Source of the DNA: Botrytis cinerea B05.10
Lineage: Eukaryota > Ascomycota > Leotiomycetes > Helotiales > Sclerotiniaceae
Direction of reading: 5' to 3'
Assembly: GCF_000143535.2 (NCBI RefSeq)
Contig: NC_037321.1
Location: 62,001 to 126,000 of the forward strand
Length of the DNA stretch: 64,000 bases
This document shows, in pieces, positions 10,630 through 22,778 of this stretch. The position numbers and the translations under genes are program-made. The notes under the pieces are model-generated. The model was not told the origin of the DNA, did not search any database, and saw nothing but the letters and a program-made list of their open reading frames with translations. Numbering within the stretch: position 1 is the stretch's first letter; every line of letters starts with the position of its first letter.

Positions 10630-13170
10630 ATGTCAAGCAAACAAGAATTTCGTGTTCGCGATTTAAGCACTCGAAGTGTTTTGATCTTTCCGACTAGAGC
10701 TCAAATTGTTCGTGATATCAGAGACATCACATTACAGGTAAGAAATTTGCATACATACCGCGTGCCTCATTTTACTGACGGAGTTTAGACCGGGACTAAT
10801 CAAATCATCATCGATGGGCTCGCTCCAACCATTGACGAACACTCCATCAAAGTTGAAGGAAATGGTTCTGCCACCATCACTGAGGTATCTGTTGATCTTC
10901 TACCTAATCGTGATGTTTACGAAGAAGTTTACTCATCCGACTCTGAGCTTGAGGAGGAAACGGATGATGATTCCTCCGACTCTGAGGATGAATCGATGAA
11001 GCTTGTCGATACCAAAATCAAGCAGGTGAACCGTCTGCTTGCTCAAGAAAACGAAAAGATTAATTCTGTTGCGAGTCGTCTGAAGATTTGTGAGGATTAT
11101 GGTGCTACAGTTCGCGATAACCCCCCTTCGCCCGAACAGTTCGAGAAACTCATGAAAGCATATCGCGATGAACGTGAGAAGATTTATGTTGAACATGTAG
11201 CTGCAACTGCTGCTTTGGAAGTTACGCAAGATGAAATTGTCAGATTGATGAAAGAGAAAAGCAAATTAACAAAAGCACGAACCAAGGCACAGCGGAAAAC
11301 ATTCAAGCAAAAAATCAAGCTTCAAGCGACCAAATCTCGAAAGAATGCTGAGTCGGCAAAGGAGAAATTGCGCATCAAGTCGGAGAGAAGTTTGTTCTGG
11401 CCAAAGAAAGTTTATCGTGTCACGATTAGTATTGAGCCTACGAGCTCTGCTATGATATCTGGATCATCCCGTCCTAGCTCGGTAGCTAGTGACATGACTG
11501 TCAACAACTACCAAGTCTCCAGCCGTCGAGCTACAGATATCATCAGCCTCTCCATTTCTTACATTACCTACGAAGTGTCTTGGTCTCCACGCTACGATCT
11601 CAGTCTTAATACCTTGACCAGCACAGGCGTATTAGAATATGCAGCCGAGCTAAAGAACATGACTTCCGAAACGTGGCGCGATGCCAAAGTTCTTCTCTCA
11701 ACTTCGCAAACATCCATCACTAGTTTTAATGAATCAATACCAACCTTGCCCCCATGGAACGTGCGACTACTTAAAGGAGGGAGTAGAAATGCCGAAGCCG
11801 CTCTTTTTAGTACCAGTGAGATTGCGGCCAAGAGAACGGAATGGGCCGATAAAAATAATCAACATCTCCAGCAACCTCGATATCTCCTCTTCGGATTCGA
11901 ACCGACTAACAATCCATTCCAAAATAAAGGTGGGTTCCCGAGTAACAATATATTTGGTAACGCTCCAGCCCACCACAAACAAAATTTCTTTCCACCGGTT
12001 GCGGGATTTGGATCTATTGCAACATCTCAAGGACCTAGTACCGGTGCTCTGTTTGGATCTAATGTATCATCCCAGAATCCTACCTCTACTGGTGGCTTAT
12101 TTGGGGCCCCTGCTCCATCCCAAAATCCCGCCTCTAGCGGTGGCCTATTTGGATCCTTGCGTACAGCTACAACCAACATTCCTGAGTCTGTTGCCGAGAA
12201 CTCTGCCAGCCAACCAGCTCAAGGTAACTCTCTGCTTGGTAGCGTTCAGCCTCCAGAGCATGGCGCCAATTTTTCCACACCTGGATCAGATATGGGTGAT
12301 CCTAGCGAGGCCATCGAAGGCCCACTAATTCAACGTCTTCTTTCACCAAAACCCACCCTTACATTCGAAGAAGGAGCTTGGGAAGAGTCTGGCATGTCTA
12401 CCACCTATGATCTTCCTGGTCTCAAAACACTCATGCCTTCAAACTCTGTTCTTAAGCACAAGATTGCGAAAATTGAGTTTAAGAATATTGGATTTGAACA
12501 TGTGGTTATACCTAAGCTCCGGACGGTTGCATTCCTCAAGGCCAAATTGCGAAATTCGTCGAAAATTCCATTGTTAGCAGGCCCAGTGGGATTAAATTTG
12601 GATGGCAGCTTTTTGGGTCAAGCTACCTTCCCAAGATGCTCTGTTGGTGAAAGCCTGAGTTTGAATCTTGGTGTTGATCCAGCTATCAAGGTCGTGTATA
12701 ACAAGCCCGAGGTACGACGTTCGCAAAGCGGAATCTTCTCAAAAGAAGACAGCAATGTCTTCTTGCGTTCTTTATCCTTGCGTAACACGAGAATACAACG
12801 AGGTGTCAGTTTATTAGTTATGGATCAGGTGCCTGTTTCTGAAGAAGAGAGACTTCGAGTCGAGGTTTTGGTCCCTCGAGGTTTGAAACCCGATGGTGAT
12901 AGAATTCCTACGGGCTTGAACTTGGATGATGAGATGCTTCAAGGAGGTCGGGAGCGAGAAAGAGATAGGGATAGGGAGAGAACTTCTAGTAGTGGGGGTG
13001 AGCTTGTTCGTCGGAGTAAGAAAACCGATGCATGGGGGACGGCCGATGCAGAATTGAAGAAGAGTGGAGAAGTCCTTTGGAATGTGAGGTTAGCACCGGG
13101 AGCAGGTGTTAAATTGGTGTTGCAATATGAGGCTGGATTTCCAAGTGGAGAGACGGTGGTTAATGCATAG
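10630..13170 (+). CDS. DUF4140/DUF4139 family protein with internal FG/GLFG repeats
   Basis: Two exons, 10630-10737 and 10789-13170, give 829 residues. The start ATG opens the conserved SVLIFPTRAQIVRDI strand of the N-terminal DUF4140-type domain. An acidic D/E/S stretch (~residues 95-123) and a long Lys/Arg/Glu-rich coiled coil (~125-255) follow. The C-terminal half carries the DUF4139-type beta-rich domain, recognisable by SYEVSWSPRYDL-like and WRDAKVLLSTSQ sequences and by a late KSGEVLWNV segment. Between the two parts of DUF4139 (~residues 400-495) lies an Asn/Gly/Ser-rich segment with six FG dipeptides, including two GLFG and one ALFG, as in nuclear-pore FG proteins. An Arg/Glu/Asp run occurs near residue 755. 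The family (mucoidy-inhibitor-A-like) has no firmly established biochemical role. The domain calls are confident; the function is unknown. Confidence 0.85.
11880..12165 (+). repeat. FG/GLFG repeat segment within the DUF4139 gene
   Basis: This stretch encodes LLFGF, NIFGN, AGFGS, ALFGS, GLFGA and GLFGS, separated by Asn/Gln/Ser/Pro spacers. The last two units are near-tandem copies (SQNPTSTGGLFG and SQNPASSGGLFG) and are also similar at DNA level. FG repeats of this spacing bind nuclear transport receptors in nucleoporins; that role here is inference. Confidence 0.8.
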
Positions 13171-16100
13171 GGGCTGGGACATGGTTGTGTTCTTTGGGAC
13201 AAAGGGGAAAGGTTGTTATGATAAGATAGCAATAGTTTATGTTGGTAGCAATTTGACAAACGATTTTCCCTAAATATGCCGGTTCCAAAAACACTATGTC
13301 TCTTCATTGTCACGCTCGTAGAATGCCCCGGCTAACGGTGCAGGACAAAGTCTTGAATCAAGCCATCAGAACAACTTGGCGAAACCAAACAACATAGAAA
13401 CAAATATGGTTTTACCACTAATAGTAAAGTTACAAGATCTCGGATACGTACGCTGCCGAGAACAAAACATCTACGTTACAAATGGGAAACGGATTGACTT
13501 TCCAGCTGTTAATAGCTGATTCTTGACGAGCAGTCTTTTCTGCGTGTGGTAAAATCCAAAATCCGGATAAATAAATTCAATACTTGTACCGTACTTCACT
13601 GCTACGTGTTAAAGTATTTACATATCGTGGCAACAGCGATATACTTGGTCCAATTCATACTTTTATTTGCATGCCGTTTCATGAATCGTGTACTGTTTAA
13701 AGAGCAACGTTCTTATATGCAATAATGCTGACTTACCTAGAATTCCAACAACAGTTTGCAAATCCCCTACTCTGTCGTGAGATGATACATCAAAGGAAAG
13801 CTTTTTATTTTACTAGGTATTGCCGAGGAACCAATAATGGATTTGGTTCTTCAACACGATCTTCAGATAGACAAGTATTTACTCGTATACTCGTAATACC
13901 CCGAAGAGTCTTCACATTGCCGAAAAAGCTTGATATACAGATATCAGTCGAAATAGATATAGTTTTGAGAGAATGAGGCTTATTTCAAGAATCAAATGAA
14001 TACAAATGTAGGATCATAATGTCTCTACCGTGTGGAAACAAGTATGATCCACAAGCTTGTCAAGAATAAAGGTGTTCAACCATTAACGTGAAATGTGAAC
14101 TTCGTTTCAATCGAGTAGAGATAGTGGGTTGCATTTTTGCGAACATAAGACGGATCTTGGATTCGTGAAATGGTCATTAACAGGAATATAGAAATCAGTC
14201 TACTCATCATTGAGATTGCCGCCATAGGGACTATTGGGCCTCAAAAGCAGAAAAGGCACCTTCATGATCAGAAAAAATGATGATGAGATGGAAGTCATTC
14301 AAAGAATCCGAGTACACCATTTATCTCCGGATCCAAAACTTAGATCCCTCGGCATACTTTCCGACTCTCCTGATACCCGGGTGAGCAATACAAGTCAATG
14401 AGGAGGACATGATTTTCTCTATAATCAGATTTCAGATCGGATACGAGTGGTACATGCCTACGCCATCTCAATCAAGCTTTGCGGGGGCGGGTTTGTGATA
14501 AAAACTGCGCCGATGTAACAACAGTTTCGTAGCATCCATTTTTTACATTATGGTTGATACGAACAGGCATTTTAGTAACGAGAAGAATTTAGAGGGCCCT
14601 TTTGGATCAATATTAGACAATCAAAAATGTTCTACAAGGTTGTTTGTGTCCACGCATCGAACGGTCATGTATTAATAAACTCATGTTTTGGGATTCATCC
14701 GAGCCATGATGATTGAGAAGTCAGAACTTGAAGCCTCTTCTAGCCTTCAAAACAGATGTAACTTATGCAGGACACTTTCGCCACTGATGTATCAGCAATC
14801 ATGAAACAGTGAGTGAGAAGATAACTTTGTCCTCGGACGAACCAGAACATTCAAGCCTCAAAGTTACGAAACAGACCCTCAACCAACACAAACATCCAAG
14901 GAGGCGTGTGATATTTCCTGATCAGTGTCGAACGATAATAACATGATTCCTCAGCTCTCTGGTACTAAAATAAAGTTCCAAAACAAGCTTTTGATTCATA
15001 TCAACTTCATCATTAGTTTGCACAGCCATAGCAGGTGCGGATTCAAGCTGTGTCATTGTTTCAATAGAAGGCTATGTTTGACGCGTGAATGCACGAGGAT
15101 ATACCTCGACATTTGAGAGTTTGATCTCATCCCATCTCAATAGATCTGCTTTTTCGAATCCAAATCTTGGACCTAGCCAAGGGAACGCATGCTTCGCGGC
15201 ATTTGTATGATAACCACCGTGAGTGGCTATGGGGAATTTTTAGAGACAATAACGGTTTGACAATAATTTGTGAGATGGTGGCCGGTCCGGGCCTCCGAAG
15301 CGAACGCACGCACGCAAAACGTAATCACTCTTCCAAATGCACACTAGGAGCACAACGAAGACGGAGTAGACTGGGCGGGATGAGTGGCTGGTTCTGTATG
15401 AAGGATCTTTTGGGTAGATAGGATCATATCATCATAAAGGCATAATGGTAACTTTACCAATCTGGACGGAAGGAATGAGAGGAATAACAGAGTCAAGAAA
15501 GTAGAAGACACGATGAGGAGGGGGCTGTTTGGGTACGACTTCAAAATCAAACAAGCAAGCAAGTCAGACAAGTTATGAACAATACAAATCAAAAATTACG
15601 AAATGAAATATTGTAGTACCATGATACCATTGTTTGAACTGGTTCCTAAAATACAAGGGCTTGTGAAATTATATAGAACCTCCTCCATATGATGTTATAC
15701 ACCGAAAGAGAGAATGGAATCGAAGGATCTACATATCTTTTAGTAATGATTGAGTATTTTTCCGTTCATGAAGAAAGAACACGAGAAAAGGAAAAAAAAA
15801 AAAACGTCTGCTGTCCAATTAACGCGAGACATTTCCAAGAATTCGCAAACCCCTTTCAGATACACACTCCGATTTGACCATTGGTGGCCAAGAGCTGACG
15901 TTTCAGATTATAGTACATGTAGTTTCAAGCTTGGATGGCGGGGGATGCTTTCACTATATTATCCTATGGACGTAATTCGTCAACCGATGAGATCTAATGA
16001 TCCCTGTCTGGTATGAAATCTAAGAAAGTACTGGCCGCTATGTCGCGGCCACAATCATGTTAAGGTAGCGAAGCGCCAAAATTTTAAGATGTGATGAAGG

Positions 16101-18124
16101 AGGTACGCGAAGGTGATGATGAGATGACACGAATGCAAGTATTTTAGTTCTTAGTTCTAGAAGGATGACACATTCTGCTTTGTATACACACTATAATGGC
16201 TTCGTAAATCCTTCCAGCCAGAACAATCCAATCGATACAAATGATGTTTCTAGATCTGATCACGGCAGTGGCGTGCGGATCAGATTTCTACCGTATACTC
16301 CGAATTTCGAAACATTGCACAATCACATCCAGACAATCCGAGAATGAAGAAACGTATCCGAGTCAACTTGGATAACTATAGGCGCCTCCATCGTTTTGCA
16401 TTCATCTGAGAATGCAAAAATGGAGTTGTGTTGAAAAGCTTAGCATCATTTGAATTGATTGTTCACAGTTGAGTAGGCTTGATTGCGATTATACGAAAGA
16501 CAGGGCTAAATCTGTGTATCATTACGGAAGAGATCTGAAAATGGATTTGACCAAGTGAAAAGTTATATTGGAGCGAGAATTAGTAGTTGCTGGGCATTCA
16601 ATGTGATACTGACGTGAAAGTAAGTGTTAAATTCCACACAAGTTCATGGGGAAACAGTTGATCATGATTTAAACAAAGGCTTTTTCTCTTGGTATTTTCT
16701 TGGTATCGGTACATTCAATGCTCTAGAATCCCGCAATGATCGGTTTTGATTTCGGAAGAATATATTCGAAGATCAACGGACGGAATCTAACATATGAGTC
16801 GATGCTTTCCGTTGAATCCTTTGGATACAATTGGCCAGCAAATTTTCAATCTACTAAGCTGCGCCAACTGCCCTATTTTCAGGGGCAAGTAGACGGTGCG
16901 AAATTCGGAACCAATCCATGCGTATTAAGACATTCATCGCTAAACACTTCCATTCATATCCTTTAGTAATGAACTATGAATGAGTCCGTCTCCCCCCAAA
17001 GTCTGGTGTATTCGAGGGAAACGTCAGCCTCAACGCTAAGTCTATCCCTATGGAAAACCAACAGCCGTTTGAGTACGAATCAGAGAGGCTAATTCAAAGA
17101 TTTTCAAAGACTACTTTTCCAAAAGTAAATCCTCATCAGCCAAAGAAAATCGACACCGGTGACAGTGCCAAGGTCCAAAATATCTTAGGACTCCCCTGAA
17201 TCTCACAGGGTCCGTAACGTTACCAATCTAACCATCATTTTGCCTCTTTGTACAACTTTATTCTACAAATTTGGGTCTACCATGTTGTGACTTTCCAGGG
17301 CTTCTCATATACGATCCAATTATGAGCTGTCTCCAATTTCAGACTGCCCAAAAAATCTACCAAGCTCTCTGTTTTCAGACTTGACTGGATGTGACTATTC
17401 TAATCTAGGTATAGTCAATTAATTTCTGTAACCTCTTCTCACAATCCACGACCTCCACTCCTACTATCCTATCCACAACCCCGTACCTTTAAAATCTTTT
17501 TTCATACCATAATCCCCACCATACAGTACAATCAAGAACAAGGGTCAAGTAGAAGTCATGTCAATCCCAGAGCCTTCCTCAAAGCACAGACAACGCCATG
17601 AAGGCCAGGAGAAAGATCAAACACGCATACCCGGCTACTCAAGACGTTAGGGACTTTTCCTGAATAAGTATCATTCTCCACCATTATGCCGCAGCTTGTG
17701 TCTGGCATCCAGCTTTGGCGTTTGAACCTTGTCTTCAAACTTGCATATCAAGTAGTCTTAAAGCTTCATGCGCAAACTTCATATTTCTTCTACTTATTCC
17801 TCGTGAAAAGCCGCGTGTTTTCGTTTTAGTCTCCATTACTCTCTCTATCTCCATCCATCTCCTTACCCGGAACACTCCAGGTTTCTTGGTTTTTTTATAG
17901 TTGCATTTTCAGTCATCGTTCATATATCTATTTACATTTCCTTCATAATAATATTGGGGCCGGCATCCATTTTTCTTTCTCAGTTCATATTTTCCAGCGA
18001 TCTTCTTTTCTCTTGTGGTCTGGTCTATCTCAAGCAATAGCAGTAGTCTTTCATTCACACAAGCCAACCACCCTTTCTCTTTTTATTATACAACCACCTG
18101 GTGTGGCCCTACCAATCTTTCAAG
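13171..18124. other. Five-kilobase region without a recognisable gene
   Basis: No open frame over 90 residues and no domain, tRNA or transposase motif is seen. The right end (about 17.4-18.1 kb) becomes pyrimidine-rich, which suits the promoter and leader of the downstream protease. A 7-bp GC-rich hairpin lies at 16032-16051. A poly-A run of about 13 occurs near 15797. The region could hold a non-coding transcript or an eroded element, but I cannot show either. Confidence 0.5.
16032..16051. repeat. Small GC-rich inverted repeat
   Basis: The arms tggccgc (16032-16038) and gcggcca (16045-16051) are perfect complements around a 6-nt loop. It stands out in otherwise AT-rich sequence. No function can be assigned. 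Confidence 0.5.
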
Positions 18125-19483
18125 ATGCCTTCATTACTTCAAGCATTCTATGTCCTCGCACTCATCAACTTGGTCCTCGCCGCTCCACACCCAGCACAAA
18201 AGCGAAGCTTCAAAGTCGAGCGAGTCGCAAACCCTAATTATGTCGGTCGAACAGCTGGTGCTGGTACAAGAGCTCTCATCAAAGCATACAACAAGCATTC
18301 CATGACTCTCCCAGCATCATTGGTCGAGGCCATGAACTCAGGTGCCAACCCAGCCTTCCCAGAAGGAAACTCCAAAGCCGCCACTGGAAGCACAACGGCA
18401 GTAGCCGCCGCCGCAAGTGGTAGCGCAGCTGCAGGAACTGGAATTGTCGCTGCTACCCCAGAGAGTGGAGATGTTGAGTACTTGTCGCAAGTCAACATCG
18501 GTGGACAAACCATGAACATGGACTTCGATAGTGGATCATCTGATCTCTGGGTTTTCAGCACTCAACTCGCAACCGCTTCCCAATCTGGTCATCAAAACTA
18601 TGATTCCTCTAAATCAACAAGCTTCAAGGCAATGCAGGGTGCTACTTGGTCCATCTCGTACGGTGATGGATCCGGAGCTGCTGGAAACGTCGGTACTGAC
18701 ACTGTCAACATTGGAGGAGCCACTGTCACTGGACAAGCAATTGAGATGGCTACCGCAGTCTCCGCATCTTTCGTCTCCGACACCCAATCAAACGGACTTG
18801 TCGGTCTCGCATTCTCTAAACTCAACACTGTCAAGCCCACTCAACAAAAGACCTTCTTCGATAACGCTATGTCTCAAGGTCTCGCTCAACCAGTTTTCAC
18901 TGCCGACCTCCGCAAAGCCGCTGCTGGATCTTACGAGTTCGGAAACATTGATTCTACCAAGTTCAACGGATCCCTCACCTGGGCTGCTGTTAACACCACT
19001 CAAGGATTCTGGCAATTCAGCTCCGGCAAATTTTCCGTTGGAGGTGGCCCCGAGACCGCTGTACCAAACGGACAAGCTATTGCTGATACCGGAACCACTC
19101 TCATGTTGGCTGACGCAAACATTGTCAATGGTTACTATAGCAAGGTTCAAGGTGCTGTCAACAACCAAACTGTCGGTGGTGTTACATTCCCTTGCGCTGC
19201 CACTCTCCCAGATTTGGCTATCGATGTTGGAGGAACCTACATGGCTACCGTCCGTGGTTCTGATATCAACTATGCTCCTGTTGATAACACTGGTACCAGT
19301 AAGTCATAACCTGATCTTCTCTCTTTTTGAACAATATGCTAACATTAATTCCTCGCAGCCTGCTTCGGAGGTCTCCAAGCCACCACTTCCAACCTCCAAA
19401 TTTACGGTGACATTATGTTCAAGTCTCAATTCGTCGCATTCAACGGAGGAAACAACTCCCTTGGAATGGCTCCTCATCAATAG
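18125..19483 (+). CDS. Secreted pepsin-like aspartic protease (family A1)
   Basis: Two exons, 18125-19298 and 19359-19483, give 432 residues. A signal peptide (hydrophobic residues ~7-20, ending LAA) is followed by a propeptide with a KR site at 26-27 and an Ala/Ser/Gly/Thr-rich stretch before the mature enzyme. The two catalytic aspartates sit in DSGSSDLWV (Asp135) and ADTGTTLML (Asp321); the flap Tyr is in SISYGDGS (~179). A Cys near the end of exon 1 and CFGG at the start of exon 2 can form the conserved C-terminal disulfide. The architecture matches penicillopepsin/endothiapepsin-type enzymes, which cut proteins outside the cell at acid pH. The first motif reads DSG rather than the common DTG; Asp is kept, so activity is expected. 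It resembles the abundant Botrytis acid protease BcAP8, from memory and not verified. The upstream ATG at 18101 is in frame, but 18125 gives the clean signal peptide. Confidence 0.93.
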
Positions 19484-20312
19484 AGTCTTTTCTCTCTTCT
19501 TTTTAGATAATCGTTCCCGGTATATGTTGTATAGAGTAGCATAATAGAGGCGCATAGATGTCGAGCTACTGTTTCGGATGTTGGGAGATGGGAGATGATC
19601 AAATGGGGTGCATGGATTTATGGGCAGGAGGCTGTGCATAGGGAAAAAATGGAAATGTATGGAAAGGAAACAATTAAACATTCACCAAGGATAAGACTGA
19701 ATGAATATATGATTTCATGTTTTGTATCTATAATAATTGAACTTTATCTTGGAAGACTAGGTAATCAATGTTTAATATGCTGTCGTCTTAGGGACAATGC
19801 ACAGGTGTCTATATTTGGTGAACATAAAAACTACCTTGCCGTTTCTATTCTCTTGTATATACAAGGGCTCATGCTTATCTACCTACCTGTTTACACCTTA
19901 ACGCCTGTAGATTCAGCTGTATGTTGTCTTCGTGATTGGGCGGACGCGAAATCTTCCTTAAGCTATAATGATACCTTAGGGTCCTAATATTCAAGATGCC
20001 CGAGACATGTTTGACGACTTAATGATCATTGCCCGTAGATCCAGCGTAGATCCAGCAGTAACAAGAGATGTAGAATCTGTTCCTTGCAGATGCAGATATA
20101 GATGCAGACGTTTGCTCCAAAATACATCTTCATTATCCATGCCTTATTGCCTCACATTAACTGCTTGTCATACACAATCACAAACTCGCATAATGTGCAG
20201 TTTCTCAAACAATAATTTATGATTTTTTTTCATTCTTCATACCGATTTGGAGTATCTATAATCTAAAGGTATGTATGTACCAAGGTAACGCCTAAAACAC
20301 AAAACTTGACAT
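19484..20312. other. Intergenic region between convergent protease and GMP synthase
   Basis: This stretch holds the 3' ends of two converging genes. A 130-codon open frame at 19595-19987 has no domain and is probably chance. Nothing else is supported. Confidence 0.5.
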
Positions 20313-22011
20313 TTATTCCAACTCGATAGTTCCAGGAGGCTTGCTAGTGTAATCATACACAACTCTGCAAACACCGTGAACCTCGTTGATAATTCTTGTA
20401 GAAACACGGGACAAGAACGCATTCTCGAAAGGATATGCGATGGCAGTCATGAAATCGGTTGTCTGAACTGCTCTCAAGATAATGATATTTCCATACATTC
20501 TCTTGTCGCCCATAACACCAACCGCTCTACTTGGATCAACAGCTGCAAAGGCTTGTCCAATGTTGTCATAGAGGCCTGCCTCTCTGATCATAGAGATGAA
20601 GATATGGTCGGCTTTTCTAGCCATTTCGACACGTTCCCGAGTAACTTCTCCCAAGACACGAATGGCGATACCTGGACCTGGGAAAGGATGGCGCATGACG
20701 AGTTCATGGGCAATTCCTAACTCTCTTCCCAATTGTCTAACTTCGTCCTTGAACAACTCTCTCAAAGGTTCGATGAGTTTGAGTCCTTGGCCCTCTGTCA
20801 TACGTTTTGGAAGACCACCAACGTTGTGATGAGTTTTGATAGTCGCCGAAGGGCCCTTGAATGAAATACTTTCAATAACATCTGGGTACAATGTTCCTTG
20901 CAAGAAGAATTCAATCTTGCCTGCTTTGTCGGAGTTGGCTGCTGCGTCTTCAATCTTTTTAGCTTCAGCTTCGAAAACATCAATGAATTTTCCTCCAATG
21001 AACTTTCTCTTTGCTTCTGGCTCGTCGAGTCCGGCAAGGCCGTCGAGGAAATCTTCAGATGCATCTGCGACAATCAAATTGATGCCGAGGTTTTCTGTCA
21101 ATGTCTTTCGTACTTGTTCGCACTCATTCAATCTCATAACACCGTTGTTGACGAGAACGGCATGGAATCGATCTCCAATCGCCTCGTGCATTAATTTTGC
21201 AGCGACAGTTGAATCAACACCTCCACTGACAGCACCCAAAACTTGACCCTTCTCTCCAACCAATGTGCGGATTCTGGCGATCTCTTGGTCCACGAATTTT
21301 GCCATAGTCCAGTTTGTTTGGGCTCCGCAGATACCGACGGCGAAGTTCTTGAGGAGTTGAATTCCATTTTCGGTGTGAGTAACTTCGGGGTGGAATTGAA
21401 GTCCTAGAGTTTAATTAGCTTTGGCTCAGGGGGAAAGATTCTCCAGATAGATAGATCTAAATTCCCATACCATAGATGTGTTGACTCTCGTGTGCAATTG
21501 CTGCGTATTCAGAGTTTGCAGTTGTAGCAATAGTGTGGAATCCATCTGGCAATGCACTCAATTTATCACCATGACTCATCCAGACTTTAACGTCGTCCTC
21601 TAATCCTGCGAATAATTGGTCGACTCGTCCATTATCAATTTTCTTTGCCTTCAGATCAGCATGTCCGAACTCGCGGGCTGTTCCAGCAATGACGTTGTCT
21701 TTGCTAATTCTATAAGCAATCTCTTGCATTCCATAGCATATACCGAGAATGGGAACTCCAAGTTCGAAGAATGCGGGGTCAACGTGTGGTGCACCCTCCT
21801 CGTAGACTGAGTATGGTCCTCCGGACAAAATGATACCTTTTGGCTTCCATTGGAGATCTGCAAGCTTTTGGGTGCATGGAAGCATTTCAGAGTAGACATT
21901 GAGTTCGCGCAAACGTCTGGTAATAAGGTGAGTGTATTGGGATCCAAAATCCAGAGTAAGAATAGTATCGTAAACCTTGTGAGGTTCAATCTCAGCAACT
22001 GTAGAAGCCAT
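20313..22011 (-). CDS. GUA1: GMP synthase (glutamine-hydrolysing)
   Basis: Two exons on the minus strand, 22011-21471 and 21403-20313, give 543 residues, the normal eukaryotic length. The N-terminal half is a class I glutamine amidotransferase domain with nucleophile Cys92 in GICYGMQ and the His/Glu pair in LQFHPEVTH. The intron falls just before that motif and splits a Gly codon. Next comes the ATP-pyrophosphatase P-loop [10 protein letters not shown], and then the GMP synthase dimerisation domain, ending KPPGTIELE. The enzyme converts XMP, ATP and glutamine to GMP in the cytosol, the last step of guanine nucleotide synthesis. All motifs are intact. The identification is secure. Confidence 0.97.
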
Positions 22012-22778
22012 TTTGAGTTATTGTTAGGAGAATATGAGAAGATGTGAGGAGATATGAGAAAGCGCCGATGAAGATTGGATAAAAAGAAAACGGGTTGTGA
22101 AGGTTGGAATCAATCGAATATGACTCTGAAGGAAAAATATCGGGAAGAAGAAAAATTTGGTTGTTGCATGCTTATCGGGATGGTGGGCTTAACCTTATCG
22201 GAAGGCGCTAACCTGAGAATGGTTTAGGGAGGGGCAATAAGCCATTGGCAACATGGGGTTTTTCGTGGAGAAAGAGGGAAGAGAGATTTACTAGATGTTG
22301 GATCAAGTGCAGTCTGACAGTATTTGATACAGAATCGCTCCAACGATAGATATATATGTGTGCGTGGAGATACTCAACAACGGTATCGAATTGGGGTTTT
22401 ACTCAATTGCTACTAGTTTCTCTTCGCTTGTTCGTGAAGTAAATTGTCACCGAAAGCAAACAAGCAATCTAGAGATGAACAATAAGACTTTATGTTCCAG
22501 GAATCTAATGAACAAGACGGGTATCTAGGAGAAGCGCGTATAGGTGTGCGAGACTAATGAGTAGCAATAGCGCCCAAGACTAAAAGCACACGAGTATCAC
22601 CTCATTGCTCGTCCAGAACAATGAGGGGTACAGACAATGTAAATAAGGTTGATTCTCACTTTGCGAACAGCTTCTTAGAGAGTGTTTAGCAAATTAAGGG
22701 TGTGGCAGTGAAATCATGTCCAATCCTCGGCGTTCAGGCCTCGATATCATCGAATCGCCTGTCCAAGCGGAGTTGATC
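22012..22778. promoter_or_regulatory. GMP synthase promoter and thiamine pyrophosphokinase 3' end
   Basis: This gap lies between two tandem minus-strand genes. The 5' leader next to the GMP synthase ATG is rich in gagaatatgag-type purine stretches. A TATA-like atagatatatatg occurs near 22344. No other gene is seen. Confidence 0.4.

Noticed and set aside
19595..19987. 130-codon open frame after the protease gene
   Set aside because: It lies in the expected 3' UTR and has no domain or homology-like features.
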